Shown in pieces: positions 1 through 8,967 of a stretch of 64,000 bases of DNA (position 1 is its first letter; the number at the start of each line of letters is the position of its first letter). The translations under genes and the position numbers were made by a program. Source of the stretch: Nocardia uniformis NBRC 13702 (lineage in GTDB: Bacteria > Actinomycetota > Actinomycetes > Mycobacteriales > Mycobacteriaceae); contig NZ_BDCE01000061.1 in NCBI RefSeq assembly GCF_001613345.1, forward strand, positions 37,977-101,976, written 5' to 3'. The notes beneath the pieces are model-generated. The model ran no database searches. It worked only from the letters and a program-made list of their open reading frames with translations, and was not told where the DNA came from.

Positions 1-435
1 CTCCATTTCCGGGTGCCGCAGCCGGAATTCGGGGTCTGCGGGAAACAGGTCCAGCCGCACCATGGCCGAGGCTACGAGCTTCCGCGGACTCCGATTCACA
101 GTGCGCGACACCGAGATCGCCGCCAGCTCCGGCCAGGCGACCGCCCACGGACCGCCCCGGGGATCGCCCCACCGCACCCCGGTCTGATCGATTACCAGCG
201 AACGGGGGCGGGTGATCACCTTCCAGAGCAACAGTGCGATCAGCGCGATCGACAGCAGCAGACCCCCGAGCACGACGGCGGCGATCGCCACACCGCGGCC
301 ACCGGATACCTGGCCGGTCAGCCCGGACATGACCGCGAGCAGTCCGAACCCGCCGGACACGAATATCGCGGCCGCCGCTTTGGTCTTGACTCCTCGAGCC
401 AGGTCGATTACCACCGACGGTTTCCGATCATGCAT
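1..435 (-). CDS. Partial membrane protein, two TM segments, PH-like tail (3' end outside window)
   Basis: The reading frame is open from an ATG at 435 to the window edge (145 codons, no stop), so the C-terminus is missing. The N-terminal 75 residues hold two hydrophobic segments, about residues 21-42 and 50-71. They are followed by a soluble part with LVIDQTGVRWGD and AWPELAAISVSR, a pattern like bacterial PH-domain proteins of the inner membrane. There is no strong ribosome binding site. Family assignment beyond 'small membrane protein with PH-like domain' is inference. Confidence 0.6.
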   Translation of the reverse strand, partial: MHDRKPSVVIDLARGVKTKAAAAIFVSGGFGLLAVMSGLTGQVSGGRGVAIAAVVLGGLLLSIALIALLLWKVITRPRSLVIDQTGVRWGDPRGGPWAVAWPELAAISVSRTVNRSPRKLVASAMVRLDLFPADPEFRLRHPEME

Positions 436-525
436 ACCGGCAGAGTATTCGCCGGAAACCGGTCTCGACAGCAGTCGCTACCGTGCTGGGGAAGAAGAAC
501 ACCCGGCCACGTCAGCGAGGTCGGA

Positions 526-639
526 GAGGTCGAACCAGAGGGCCTGCCACTCTTCGTGAGTGAGCTGCGCGCCCGGGCGGTAGGGCGAGATGTTGTGACG
601 GAAAAGGACTTCCGCACGGTAGACATTGCCGACCCCGGT
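526..639 (-). pseudogene. Duplicated fragment of nei (Fpg/Nei glycosylase)
   Basis: These 114 bases match 1951-2064, inside the intact nei gene, with only 6 differences by direct comparison and no gaps. On the minus strand they encode VGNVYRAEVLFRHN and the following residues to the WQALWFDL region, i.e. about residues 163-200 of the 270-residue enzyme, including part of the helix-two-turn-helix. Nothing recognisable flanks the fragment, so it cannot make a glycosylase. It looks like a recent partial duplication or conversion remnant. Confidence 0.8.
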
Positions 640-678
640 CGTTATTGATTCAGTTCACCCTTGCCGACCTGGGTTCGG

Positions 679-1104
679 TTAGGAGTCATATGGCAAGAGA
701 ACGAAGCTATCGAAGCCCCACAACGGGCGTAGCGTCCGAAAATGGCGCTGGTCGAGCGTCATGATTCGGTCGGTACGCTCTCGATCAGCGATAACCACAT
801 TCGAGGCATCCGTGATCCCGACGTAGTCCTGGCTATAACGGTCGAGGATGGTCAGAGCCGCAGCGTGATGGTTGGATGTCCACGCCGCCAGGTCATATGC
901 GCCGCCGGCCACGTCGGAGGCGAAGTCGTGCGCCGCGCGGGACCCGAGCCGGGTATGGAGCATGCAATCCGCCTCGGCAACAACCATCGGCGAAACCACA
1001 AGTCGCTCATCGGCTTCAGCGATGATTTGCGCCAGTTGTTTGTGCTCGGCGTACGCCTCGTCGAACAAGGCGAGGATTGCGCTCGTGTCGACAATTATCG
1101 TCAT
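679..1104 (-). CDS. vapC: VapC-type PIN-domain toxin
   Basis: A 141-residue PIN-domain protein. The N-terminus reads IIVDTSAILALF, carrying the first conserved Asp of the PIN active site. A second acidic residue lies in VVAEADCML (about residue 45) and later ones in GITDASNVVIADR (about 95-107), matching the four-acid Mg2+ site of VapC ribonucleases. Its ATG directly follows the stop of the upstream small gene, a typical co-translated toxin-antitoxin arrangement. Family knowledge: VapC enzymes cleave tRNA or rRNA when not bound by VapB. The target here cannot be told. Confidence 0.88.
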   Translation of the reverse strand: MTIIVDTSAILALFDEAYAEHKQLAQIIAEADERLVVSPMVVAEADCMLHTRLGSRAAHDFASDVAGGAYDLAAWTSNHHAAALTILDRYSQDYVGITDASNVVIADRERTDRIMTLDQRHFRTLRPLWGFDSFVLLPYDS

Positions 1105-1320
1105 CTAGGCCCCGAAGCCCTGACCGAGTTCCCGGTCGATCCCCTCGGCCGAGAGTGGACGCTGACTGCGGTAACCGCCGACAGTGGGTTTCGGACGCGC
1201 CCCCACCGTACTGAGCAGATGATCGAGCGCCTGCCCAAGGGTCATACCGTTCGACGTCGCAACCTCCAGCAATCGATCCCGGACAGCTTTGGGCACCTTG
1301 ATAGTGGTCATATCGGACAT
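1105..1320 (-). CDS. vapB: VapB-type antitoxin
   Basis: A 71-residue protein that starts MSDMTTIKVPKAVRDRLLEVA, a ribbon-helix-helix-like N-terminus, and ends in an extended charged tail (SQRPLSAEGIDRELGQGFGA) that would wrap the toxin. It precedes the PIN-domain gene with no gap (TAG then ATG). As in other VapBC pairs it probably autoregulates the pair by binding the promoter upstream of 1320. MTTIK is an alternative start three codons in. Confidence 0.82.
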   Translation of the reverse strand: MSDMTTIKVPKAVRDRLLEVATSNGMTLGQALDHLLSTVGARPKPTVGGYRSQRPLSAEGIDRELGQGFGA

Positions 1321-1360
1321 ACTTGCAGTATACCGGGATACTCACGGTAGCCGGCATAGC

Positions 1361-1525
1361 TCATCGCGAGAGAACCGCTTCGTACGCCGATCGCCCTTCA
1401 ACTGTGCGCGCGAAGATGTTCACCAGCCCCCACCCGAAATTCTGCTCGAGCCACTCGATACAGGTCACGAGCCCACCAAGATCACCGTCGTAGTGGCCCT
1501 CCATCGCACGGGCAGGAGTGGCCAT
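1361..1525 (-). CDS. Small hypothetical protein (54 aa), possibly the frameshifted second half of the next ORF
   Basis: ATG at 1525 to TGA at 1361. The translation contains GHYDGDLGGLVTCIEWLEQN and NIFARTVEGRSAYEAVLSR, which looks like genuine folded-protein composition. There is no good ribosome binding site. It overlaps the end of the 59-residue ORF at 1482-1661 in another frame, so the two may be one gene broken by a one-base indel. No family recognised. Confidence 0.4.
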   Translation of the reverse strand: MATPARAMEGHYDGDLGGLVTCIEWLEQNFGWGLVNIFARTVEGRSAYEAVLSR

Positions 1526-1661
1526 ACGGGTCAGCTTCGGGAACAGCCCTGACTACCAGATATCGCCGCTGATAGGTCCGCATGTCGACAAGACCGTTCA
1601 ATATGTCGAAAACATCGAACACCGGGCCCGGACCTGCCGGAACCATCTGTGGCATCTGCAT
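1482..1661 (-). CDS. Small hypothetical protein (59 aa), possibly the first half of a frameshifted gene
   Basis: ATG at 1661 preceded by GGGGGAG five bases upstream, a strong ribosome binding site. It begins MQMPQMVPAGPGPVFDVFD and stops at 1482. The last dozen residues (cysteine- and arginine-rich) look out of frame, while the other frame becomes protein-like just there. No family recognised. Confidence 0.4.
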   Translation of the reverse strand: MQMPQMVPAGPGPVFDVFDILNGLVDMRTYQRRYLVVRAVPEADPYGHSCPCDGGPLRR

Positions 1662-1737
1662 TGCGCTCCCCCGACAACCCGCTCACCGCGACCCACCCGG
1701 CCGCTGCTATCCCACGTACCGTAGCCGCACGAATTCC

Positions 1738-2550
1738 TCAGGTCTGCTGACAGGTTGGGCACCAGAACAGGTTTCGGCCCTCCATGACCGAATGCAGGAC
1801 CGGGGTGCGGCACAGTCGGCAGGGGTCGCCGGCGCGCCGGTACACGTAGGTGCGGGGGCGATCGGCAGCGTACGACGGTGCGCCGTGGTCGTGTTCACGC
1901 CGGACCACGACCATCACGCCACGGCGCACACCCACCTTCATGAGGTCGACGAGGTCGAACCAGAGGGCCTGCCACTCTTCGCGAGTGAGCTGCGCACCCG
2001 GGCGGTAGGGCGAGATGTTGTGGCGGAAAAGGACTTCCGCACGGTAGACGTTGCCGACTCCGGCGAGCACCTTCTGGTCCATCAGCAGTGCGCCGATCGG
2101 GCGCTGGGAGCGATGTATGCGGCGCCACGCTCGGTCCGGATCGGCATCACGGCGCAGTGGATCGGGGCCGAGGCGGTGTTCTAGGGCTGCGACTTCGGGC
2201 TCGACCAGGATTTCGCAGGCAGTGGGGCCGCGCAGGTCGGTGCCGTGGGCTTCGCCATTGCGGCCCGCGCCGATGAGCCGCATCCGAACCTCACCGACCG
2301 GATCGGCCATCGGTACCGGTGATTCGGTGAATTTTCCGTACAGGCCGAGGTGCACATGCACGACCAGGCCCGAATCGTAGTGGTGCAGTAGGTGTTTCCC
2401 CACTGCCTCGGCCTTCACCAGTACTCGACCGTCGACCAGCGCGGCCCCGTCGGCGAACCGGCCCTGCGGGCTCGACACCCGCACCACTCCCCCGGCGAAC
2501 TGCTTGTGGTGCAGCTTCGCCAACCGATGCAGCGTATGGCCCTCGGGCAC
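1738..2550 (-). CDS. nei: Endonuclease VIII / Fpg-Nei family DNA glycosylase
   Basis: A 270-residue base-excision-repair glycosylase/AP lyase, orthologous by sequence and position to Rv2464c (Nei1). The mature N-terminus is PEGHTLHRLA, with the catalytic Pro2 and Glu3. A helix-two-turn-helix lies around LLMDQKVLAGVGNVYRAEVLF. The C-terminus has a zinc finger CRLC-X16-CPTC. It removes oxidised pyrimidines and nicks the abasic site. rpiB follows upstream (its stop at 2629), in the same order as in mycobacteria. Part of this gene is duplicated at 526-639. Confidence 0.95.
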   Translation of the reverse strand: MPEGHTLHRLAKLHHKQFAGGVVRVSSPQGRFADGAALVDGRVLVKAEAVGKHLLHHYDSGLVVHVHLGLYGKFTESPVPMADPVGEVRMRLIGAGRNGEAHGTDLRGPTACEILVEPEVAALEHRLGPDPLRRDADPDRAWRRIHRSQRPIGALLMDQKVLAGVGNVYRAEVLFRHNISPYRPGAQLTREEWQALWFDLVDLMKVGVRRGVMVVVRREHDHGAPSYAADRPRTYVYRRAGDPCRLCRTPVLHSVMEGRNLFWCPTCQQT

Positions 2551-2628
2551 GGGTCCTCTCTCAGGGATTGCCGGACAACCGATTACGCGCCCCGGCCGAT
2601 AATGCGGCAGGGGCGCGCCAGGTCGAGA

Positions 2629-3102
<474 letters not shown>

Positions 3103-3231
3103 GGCTGCGATTCTGTCAGGCCGTCGCGAGTGGACTCGCCCGGGGATGACCGGTGGTGTGAGCCGGGATGTGAGCGACACCGAGCACGCTGGACGAGCTT
3201 GCCCGCCCCCCAACTGAATAGAGTGGCCGCC

Positions 3232-4614
3232 ATGACGTCCGATGATCGATCGCAGCCACCGCCGGAACCGCCGGAGGTGCCGACGACCAGCAAATCGAGC
3301 GCACAGCCGGAGCAGCCGCCCGCGAATAACCCGAGCGAGCAACCTGGGCAGCCGAGCACGAGTCAGTCCGGTCTCCACCCCGAGCAGCCGAGTGCGAGCC
3401 AGCCCTGGCAGCAGGCCGCCGGATACCCGACCGGGCAGCTGTGGCAACAACCGACCGCGAGCTATCCCGCGGGCCCACCGACCGTCGGCTTTCCCAGCGG
3501 GCAGCCGAGCCGACCACAGGGCCAGCCGGTCGCGTGGAATCCGGCCACCGGTATGTCCGGATGGGATCCCAAGGTCGGTCCGCCCGGGTGGTCCGGGCAG
3601 TACGGCTACGCACCGCCGCAGGTCCCGCCGCATCAGCAGACCCGCGGCCTGTCGCCATTCGGTATGCCCGCGCGGCACAGCTGGGAGATCCCGCTGCTGG
3701 TGATCGTGGTGACAATGACCGCCTTCGCCTACATGCTCGCGATCCTGCTGACGGTCGTCGGCGAAATCAACCAGTTCGTACTGCTGCTCATGACGGCACC
3801 GATACTGCTGTGGGTCGGCCGTGGCATGAACTACGCGACCATGCGGGTCAATGGGGTGCGGATGTCGCCCACCCAGTTCCCCGAGGGCTATCGGATGGTG
3901 CAGGAAGCCGCGGCCCGATTCGGTATGGAGCGGGTGCCCGATGCCTACGTGGTGCTCGGCAACGGTGCGATCAACGCCTTCGCCTCCGGGCACGGTTTCC
4001 GCCGCTTCGTGGTCGTCTACAGCGATCTGTTCGAAATCGGCGGCGCGGCACGCGAACCCGATGGCCTGGCCTTCATTATCGGCCACGAGGTCGGGCATAT
4101 CGCCGCCGGACACGTCTCCTACTGGCGGCAGGCGGGCATGTTCCTGGTGCCATTCCTGCCCATCCTCGGCAACTCCCTGATCCGCTCCCAGGAGTACACC
4201 GCCGACAACCACGGCTACTGCAACAGACACCTCGGCGCCCCCGCCGCCATGCAGACCCTCGCCGCGGGCAAGTACCTCAACACCCTGGTCGGTTTCGATG
4301 AAATGGCCGACCGCGCGCCCCAGGAAAAGGGGTTCTTCGTCTGGCTCGTCAATGCCATGTCCAGCCATCCGGTCCTGACCTGGCGCATGTGGGCGCTGCG
4401 CGACCGCAGCCGCCACGGAAAGATGTTCCTGCGCCCCGACCCGCCCCAGCGCCCCATCCCGATGGTCGGCGCACCAACCCCCGGCGGTTTCGGCGGACCA
4501 CCCACCGGCGGCTACCCGGTCGCGCCGACGACCGGCGGCTATCCCACCCACCCGACCACCAGCGGCTATCAGGCTCCGCCACCGCAGAACCCCTACGGCC
4601 AGACACCCCAGTGA
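3232..4614 (+). CDS. M48-family membrane zinc metalloprotease with Pro/Gln-rich N-terminus
   Basis: A 460-residue protein. Residues 1-140 are a low-complexity Pro/Gln/Ser region, probably cytoplasmic. Two hydrophobic segments follow (about 152-195, IPLLVIVVTMTAFAYMLAI and FVLLLMTAPILLWV), then the peptidase domain. The zinc site is HEVGH in FIIGHEVGHIAAGH, with a downstream acidic residue in QEYTADNHGY as probable third ligand. The C-terminus is a Gly/Pro/Tyr repeat tail (GGYPV, GGYPT, SGYQA). The family includes HtpX-like stress proteases acting on membrane proteins. ATG at 3232 was chosen because upstream codons antisense rpiB and do not look coding. Confidence 0.85.
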   Translation: MTSDDRSQPPPEPPEVPTTSKSSAQPEQPPANNPSEQPGQPSTSQSGLHPEQPSASQPWQQAAGYPTGQLWQQPTASYPAGPPTVGFPSGQPSRPQGQPVAWNPATGMSGWDPKVGPPGWSGQYGYAPPQVPPHQQTRGLSPFGMPARHSWEIPLLVIVVTMTAFAYMLAILLTVVGEINQFVLLLMTAPILLWVGRGMNYATMRVNGVRMSPTQFPEGYRMVQEAAARFGMERVPDAYVVLGNGAINAFASGHGFRRFVVVYSDLFEIGGAAREPDGLAFIIGHEVGHIAAGHVSYWRQAGMFLVPFLPILGNSLIRSQEYTADNHGYCNRHLGAPAAMQTLAAGKYLNTLVGFDEMADRAPQEKGFFVWLVNAMSSHPVLTWRMWALRDRSRHGKMFLRPDPPQRPIPMVGAPTPGGFGGPPTGGYPVAPTTGGYPTHPTTSGYQAPPPQNPYGQTPQ

Positions 4615-4727
4615 ATCGACCCAACTCTCGGACTCTCAGGGGTTTCACCCCTGAAACCCCGCGAGATAGGACAATTTCTGGCGATCAGGGGTACTGGCCT
4701 GAAACCCCGCGAGCTCCCAGGGCTCAC

Positions 4728-4772
4728 GGGGTTTCAGGGGCGGAGCCCCTGAGAGCCCCCGCGAGTTGGGTT
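4728..4772. repeat. Intergenic GC-rich repeat B, copy 1 (terminator-like)
   Basis: A 45-base element that nearly matches 9365-9409. Both copies end in gagttgggtt at the stop codon of a minus-strand gene. Read on the minus strand each begins with AACCCAACTC and contains a GGGGCTCCGCCCC-type hairpin. The 110 bases to its left also carry degenerate copies of the ccctgaaaccccgcgag motif in both orientations. Confidence 0.7.
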
Positions 4773-5407
4773 CAGTCGAAGGCCGGGTCTTCGGTGCGGG
4801 TGCGCTTCAGTTCGAAGAAGTGGGGGTAGGAGGCCAGGGCTACGACTCCGTCCCAGAGCTTTCCGGCTTCTTCGCCGCGGGGGGTGCGGGAGAGGACGGG
4901 GCCGAAGAAGGCTGTGCCGTTGACGTGGATGGTGGGGGTGCCGACATCCTTGCCGACCTTGTCCATACCCGCGTGGTGGCTGGCGCGCAGGGCCTCGTCG
5001 TAGTCGGTGCTGGTGGCGGCCGCGGCGAGTTCGGCGGGGAGGCCGACCTCGGCGAGCGCGTCGACGATGACGGCGTCGAGGAATTCGGTGGTGGACTCCC
5101 GCTCGTATTCGGTGCGACGGTCGTGGATGCGGGTGCCCATGGCGGTGTAGAGGGGGGCGAGCACCTTGTCGCCGTGCTGCTGAGCGGCGGCGATGGCGAC
5201 GCGCACGGGGCCCCAACCGCTGGCCATGAGGTCCCGGTACTGCTCGGGGAGGTCCTCGTGGTCCTCATTGAGGACCGACAGGCTCATGACATGGAAGCGG
5301 GCTTCGATATCGCGGACCTGCTCGACCTCCAGAATCCAGCGGGAGGTAATCCAGCACCAGGGGCAGAGCGGATCGAACCAGAAGTCGGCGGTGTCCTTCT
5401 TGCTCAC
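4772..5407 (-). CDS. DsbA-family mycothiol-dependent nitroreductase-like protein (Rv2466c type)
   Basis: A 211-residue thioredoxin-fold protein with the CPWC active site near the N-terminus (FWFDPLCPWCWITSRW) and the cis-Pro region in GTPTIHVNGTAFFGP. Sequence and position next to rpiB and pepN match Rv2466c, a mycothiol-dependent reductase of the DsbA superfamily involved in oxidative stress response. The start is a GTG at 5407 with AAAGGA just upstream. The longer frame to 5467 lacks such a site. It acts in the cytosol; no signal peptide is visible. Confidence 0.88.
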   Translation of the reverse strand: MSKKDTADFWFDPLCPWCWITSRWILEVEQVRDIEARFHVMSLSVLNEDHEDLPEQYRDLMASGWGPVRVAIAAAQQHGDKVLAPLYTAMGTRIHDRRTEYERESTTEFLDAVIVDALAEVGLPAELAAAATSTDYDEALRASHHAGMDKVGKDVGTPTIHVNGTAFFGPVLSRTPRGEEAGKLWDGVVALASYPHFFELKRTRTEDPAFD

Positions 5408-5577
5408 GAGTGTTCCTTTCAGGGTGGGGCACGGACCGATGCGGGACCGTCCTGCCAAGGGCAACAATTCGCGATTGTGCCGATATTTCCTCCGATGCCA
5501 CGCCGACGCGAGCTAGGGTCGTGAGAGCGGCCTGGTCATCGGCAGCGGCAATATCCGCGTCCAGGAAGGTGTCGGCA

Positions 5578-6798
5578 GTGACCACAGCATCCAGGTTCAT
5601 AATCGCAGGTGGCGGGCTTGCGGCGGCTAAGCTCGCGGAAGCCCTGCGGAGCAATGACTTCGACGGCCATGTGACGTTGATCAGCGCCGAAGAGAAGTTG
5701 CCGTACGAGCGGCCACCGCTGTCGAAGGAACATCTACTGGGTAAGAAGTCACTCACCGACTTCACGGTGGATCCGGCGCAGTGGTATCGCGACCATAATA
5801 TCGAAGTCCTGCTCGGCACGACCGTCACCTCCATCGACCGGACCACCAAAACCGTTGCGCTGCCGGATGGTACGACGCTGTCCTACGACAAATTGGCCCT
5901 GGCCACCGGATCTCGGCCGCGCCGACTACCGGTACCGGGTTCCGATGCCGAAGGCGTGTACACCCTCCGCTACATCGAGGACTCCGACGCGCTGCTCGCC
6001 ATGTTCGGTTCGGCGCGCCGCCTGGTGGTGATCGGTGGCGGCTGGATCGGCTTGGAGGTGACCGCCGCCGCCCGCGCCGCCGGAGTGGAAGTCGTTGTGC
6101 TGGAGGCGGAATCGGTGCCCTTGAAGTCGGCACTGGGACCGGAGATGGGTGCGGTCTTCGCCGACCTGCATCGCGAGCACGGCGTGGACCTGCGGTGCGA
6201 GGTGCGGGTCGCGGAAATTCTCGTCGCCGACGGCAGTGCCACCGGGGTCCGGCTGGACGACGATACCCGGATCGACGCCGATGCGGTGCTGGTGGCCGTG
6301 GGCGCGCGGCCCAATATCGAATTGGCCGCCGACGCCGGACTCGCCACCGAGGGCGGGGTTCTGGTGGATGAGAGCCTGGCCACCAGCGATCCGGATATCG
6401 TCGCGGTCGGCGATATCGCCGATCAGCTGCATCCGGTGATCGAGCGACGAATTCGCGTGGAGCACTGGGCGAATGCGTTGAATCAGCCGGAGGTGGCGGC
6501 CAAGACCATGCTGGGTAAACCGGCCGTCTACGACCGGCTGCCCTACTTCTTTACCGATCAGTACGACCTGGGCATGGAGTACACGGGCGCTGTGTCGCCG
6601 CGCCAGGACACGCGGGTGGTGGTGCGCGGCGATCTGGGCAAGCGGGAGTTCGTCGCCTTCTGGCTCGACAGCGGCAATCGGGTACTGGCCGGCATGAATG
6701 TCAATGTCTGGGATGTCACCGACCGGATCAAGCAGCTCATCCTGAGCGGAGCAGCGGTCGATCCCGACCAGCTGGCCGATCCCGCGGCTCCGCTCTGA
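5578..6798 (+). CDS. FAD-dependent ferredoxin reductase-type oxidoreductase
   Basis: A 406-residue flavoprotein of the putidaredoxin/rhodocoxin reductase family. The FAD-binding motif GGGLAAAKLAEAL is at the N-terminus, and the NAD-binding motif VVIGGGWIGLEVTAAARAAG lies in the middle (about residues 147-166). TSDPDIVAVGDIAD is the second FAD contact, followed by the reductase C-terminal domain. Such enzymes pass electrons from NAD(P)H to a 2Fe-2S ferredoxin feeding a P450 or oxygenase, but none is adjacent. GTG at 5578 is favoured by AGGAAGG nine bases upstream. It is divergent from the DsbA-like gene. Confidence 0.9.
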   Translation: MTTASRFIIAGGGLAAAKLAEALRSNDFDGHVTLISAEEKLPYERPPLSKEHLLGKKSLTDFTVDPAQWYRDHNIEVLLGTTVTSIDRTTKTVALPDGTTLSYDKLALATGSRPRRLPVPGSDAEGVYTLRYIEDSDALLAMFGSARRLVVIGGGWIGLEVTAAARAAGVEVVVLEAESVPLKSALGPEMGAVFADLHREHGVDLRCEVRVAEILVADGSATGVRLDDDTRIDADAVLVAVGARPNIELAADAGLATEGGVLVDESLATSDPDIVAVGDIADQLHPVIERRIRVEHWANALNQPEVAAKTMLGKPAVYDRLPYFFTDQYDLGMEYTGAVSPRQDTRVVVRGDLGKREFVAFWLDSGNRVLAGMNVNVWDVTDRIKQLILSGAAVDPDQLADPAAPL

Positions 6799-6824
6799 CC
6801 GCAGGGGCACCCGGGATTCGAATC

Positions 6825-7226
6825 ATGAAGTACATGCTGATCAAGACCTACAGCCCCACCGCCTACGGCGACACCCCCATCGGCGAGTGGAGTGCGGAAG
6901 ATATCCAGGCGCACATCGATTTTCAGCGCGCCCTGGGCGAGGAACTCACCGCGGCGGGCGAATTGGTCGACGCCCGGGGCCTGGCAGGACCCGAACAGGC
7001 GCACGTCGTCTGCTCCGACGGTCGCTCCGCCCCCATGGTCACCGACGGCCCGTTCCCCGCAACCAAGGAGTTCCTGGCGGGTTTCTACATTATCGACGTC
7101 GAGAGCCTGGACCGAGCGCTGGAGATCGCCGCCCAGGCTTCGGCCGCACCCGGCCCCGGCGGAAAACCGCTCGGCGAGTACATCGAGGTGCGCGCGATCA
7201 TGAGCGCCCCCGCCGCCGACCAGTGA
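6825..7226 (+). CDS. YCII-related DGPF-domain protein
   Basis: A 133-residue protein starting MKYMLIKTYSP with the family motif DGPF in PMVTDGPFPATKEFLAGFYIID. DGPF proteins are small ferredoxin-like-fold proteins, often encoded beside sigma factors or regulators. Their activity is largely unknown. It follows the flavoprotein by 26 bases and may be co-transcribed with it. It is convergent with the AraC gene 12 bases downstream. Confidence 0.88.
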   Translation: MKYMLIKTYSPTAYGDTPIGEWSAEDIQAHIDFQRALGEELTAAGELVDARGLAGPEQAHVVCSDGRSAPMVTDGPFPATKEFLAGFYIIDVESLDRALEIAAQASAAPGPGGKPLGEYIEVRAIMSAPAADQ

Positions 7227-7238
7227 TGCGGACGGAAC

Positions 7239-8165
7239 TCATGCCGCGGCACGAAAAGCGGTGGGGCTCATGCCTCGATAGCGTTTGAAGGCGGCGCTGA
7301 AGCCGAAGGGGTCGGCATAGCCGACGGCCTTGGCGACCTGCGCGACGCTGAGTTCGGAGTCGGCCAGGAGGTCTTCGGCCTCGTCCATACGGTATTCGGT
7401 GAGGTAGCCCAGGGGTGGGCGGCCCATGAGTTCGGCGAAGCGCTTGGCGAACAGGGCTCGCGATACTCCCGCTTCGGCGGCGAGGGAGGCCACGGTCCAG
7501 CTCCGGGAGGGGCTGCCGTGGATGGCTTGCAGCGCGGGGGCGACTACGGGATCGGCGAGGCCGCGGTACCAGGTCGGAGCACTGGAACCCGCGCTGGCGA
7601 ACCAGGTGCGCAGGGTGCAGACCAGCGCCCAGTCGAGGAGCCGGTCCATGAGCGCCTGCGAACCGGCGAGGTGGGAGGCGCAGTCGACGGCCGCCTTCTC
7701 CAGCCAATCGCAGGTGTCGATGTCCTCGTGAATAACGAGTACCGGGGGCAGGGCGCGCAGCAGGCGATCGTGGCGACGGCCCGAGGCTTGGTACGCGCCG
7801 ACAATGAGGGCGGTGGCGTCGGTGGACTCAGCGCCCCAATGGATTCCGGATATCTCCTCGGCCTCGCACTCGGGATCGGTTGCGAAACAGGCGATTTCGT
7901 ATTCGATATGCGGACGGTCCAGCGAATCGGAGCGGTCGGCCAGGTGAAAGGGTTCCGGGCCGCGCACGATCGCGGTATCACCCCGCGCGACAACCATTTC
8001 GGTGCCGTCGGACAGCACCAGCGTGCCACCACCGCGCAGCACCGTGACCATGGTCAGTGGCGCGCGATCGGCGAAGCGAATAGTCCACGGCGCTTTCAAC
8101 ACGGCATGACTGACCGCCGAGCCCTCGGCGCGGATGCCATTCAGAAGCGAACTCACCGGATCCAT
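7239..8165 (-). CDS. AraC-family transcriptional regulator with N-terminal cupin
   Basis: About 308 residues. The N-terminal half is a cupin-type sensing domain (FADRAPLTMVTVLRGGGTLVL, then an acidic and Trp-rich ligand-pocket region). The C-terminal 100 residues contain two HTH motifs of AraC type (VASLAAEAGVSRALFAKRF and VAQVAKAVGYADPFGFSAAF, ending RGMSPTAFR). It is transcribed away from a flavodoxin-fold oxidoreductase, the usual arrangement of a regulator and its target. An alternative ATG at 8195 would add 10 residues; neither start has a strong ribosome binding site. Confidence 0.9.
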   Translation of the reverse strand: MDPVSSLLNGIRAEGSAVSHAVLKAPWTIRFADRAPLTMVTVLRGGGTLVLSDGTEMVVARGDTAIVRGPEPFHLADRSDSLDRPHIEYEIACFATDPECEAEEISGIHWGAESTDATALIVGAYQASGRRHDRLLRALPPVLVIHEDIDTCDWLEKAAVDCASHLAGSQALMDRLLDWALVCTLRTWFASAGSSAPTWYRGLADPVVAPALQAIHGSPSRSWTVASLAAEAGVSRALFAKRFAELMGRPPLGYLTEYRMDEAEDLLADSELSVAQVAKAVGYADPFGFSAAFKRYRGMSPTAFRAAA

Positions 8166-8283
8166 ACCCGATATCGTAGACGAACTCCTATCCATCGAAG
8201 CGTTTCACCCATGGATCGTCTACACATTCACCGGTGTACTGGACATATCGCCAACAGCCACCAGCACTGGTCAGGAGAATTCC

Positions 8284-8967
8284 TTGCACAACGGTAGTGA
8301 AACCACCGGTCGGACCGCCCTCGTCGTCATCGCCCATCACCGCTCCGATTCGCTCACCGCGCATACCGCCCGCCGCGCCACCGCGCAGCTGGAAGCGGCC
8401 GGATACCGCATCGACCTGCTCGATCTCCAGGCCGAGGGCTTCGATCCACGCATGACGGTGGAAGACCAACCGGAATGGGGAAACCGCGACAAGCCCTACT
8501 CCGCCGAGACGCAGGAGCACATGCGACGCATCCTCGCCGCCGATGTGGTCGTCACGGTGTTCCCCGTCTACTGGATGAGCGTCCCCGCCATCCTCAAGGG
8601 CTGGATCGACCGCGTGTGGAACTACGGCTTCGCCTACGGCCGCAGCAAGCCCCGTCTCGCCGGAAAGCGCATCCTCTGGCTGGGTCTCGGCGGCATCGCG
8701 GCCGACGACGCGGCCCTCCCCGATATGCAGGCCACCCTCGAAGCCCAACTCAACACCGGTCTCGCATACTACAGCGGCTTCGCCCACTCCTCGGTCGGTC
8801 TGCTTCCCAACGCCGAAGAACGGCGCCAGCGCCTCGACCCCGCAGGCAACTTCTACCTCGACGAGGCCGCAGCGGGTGCTCAACGCACCGCCCAGTACGC
8901 CGAATTCGACCGCCGCGCAGCCGAATTCGTGGAAGAGTTCCTCGCCGCCGACCGGGTGGCAGCCTGA
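8284..8967 (+). CDS. NAD(P)H oxidoreductase, flavodoxin-fold (NQO/KefF/MdaB-like)
   Basis: A 227-residue FMN/FAD quinone-reductase-type protein. ALVVIAHHRSDSLTAH is the N-terminal phosphate-binding segment. FPVYWMSVPAILKGWIDRVW is the conserved flavodoxin-like motif around residue 100, and GKRILWLGLGG follows. TTG at 8284 is the best start: AGGAGA lies five bases upstream, and the frame before it overlaps the AraC gene. Probably controlled by the divergent AraC regulator and likely used against quinones or electrophiles (inference). Confidence 0.88.
   Translation: MHNGSETTGRTALVVIAHHRSDSLTAHTARRATAQLEAAGYRIDLLDLQAEGFDPRMTVEDQPEWGNRDKPYSAETQEHMRRILAADVVVTVFPVYWMSVPAILKGWIDRVWNYGFAYGRSKPRLAGKRILWLGLGGIAADDAALPDMQATLEAQLNTGLAYYSGFAHSSVGLLPNAEERRQRLDPAGNFYLDEAAAGAQRTAQYAEFDRRAAEFVEEFLAADRVAA

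Noticed and set aside
13..648. Long plus-strand frame of 211 codons at the left edge
   Set aside because: It is antisense to a clear minus-strand membrane protein and to the nei fragment, and its composition (Arg/Gln/His-rich) is that of a shadow frame.
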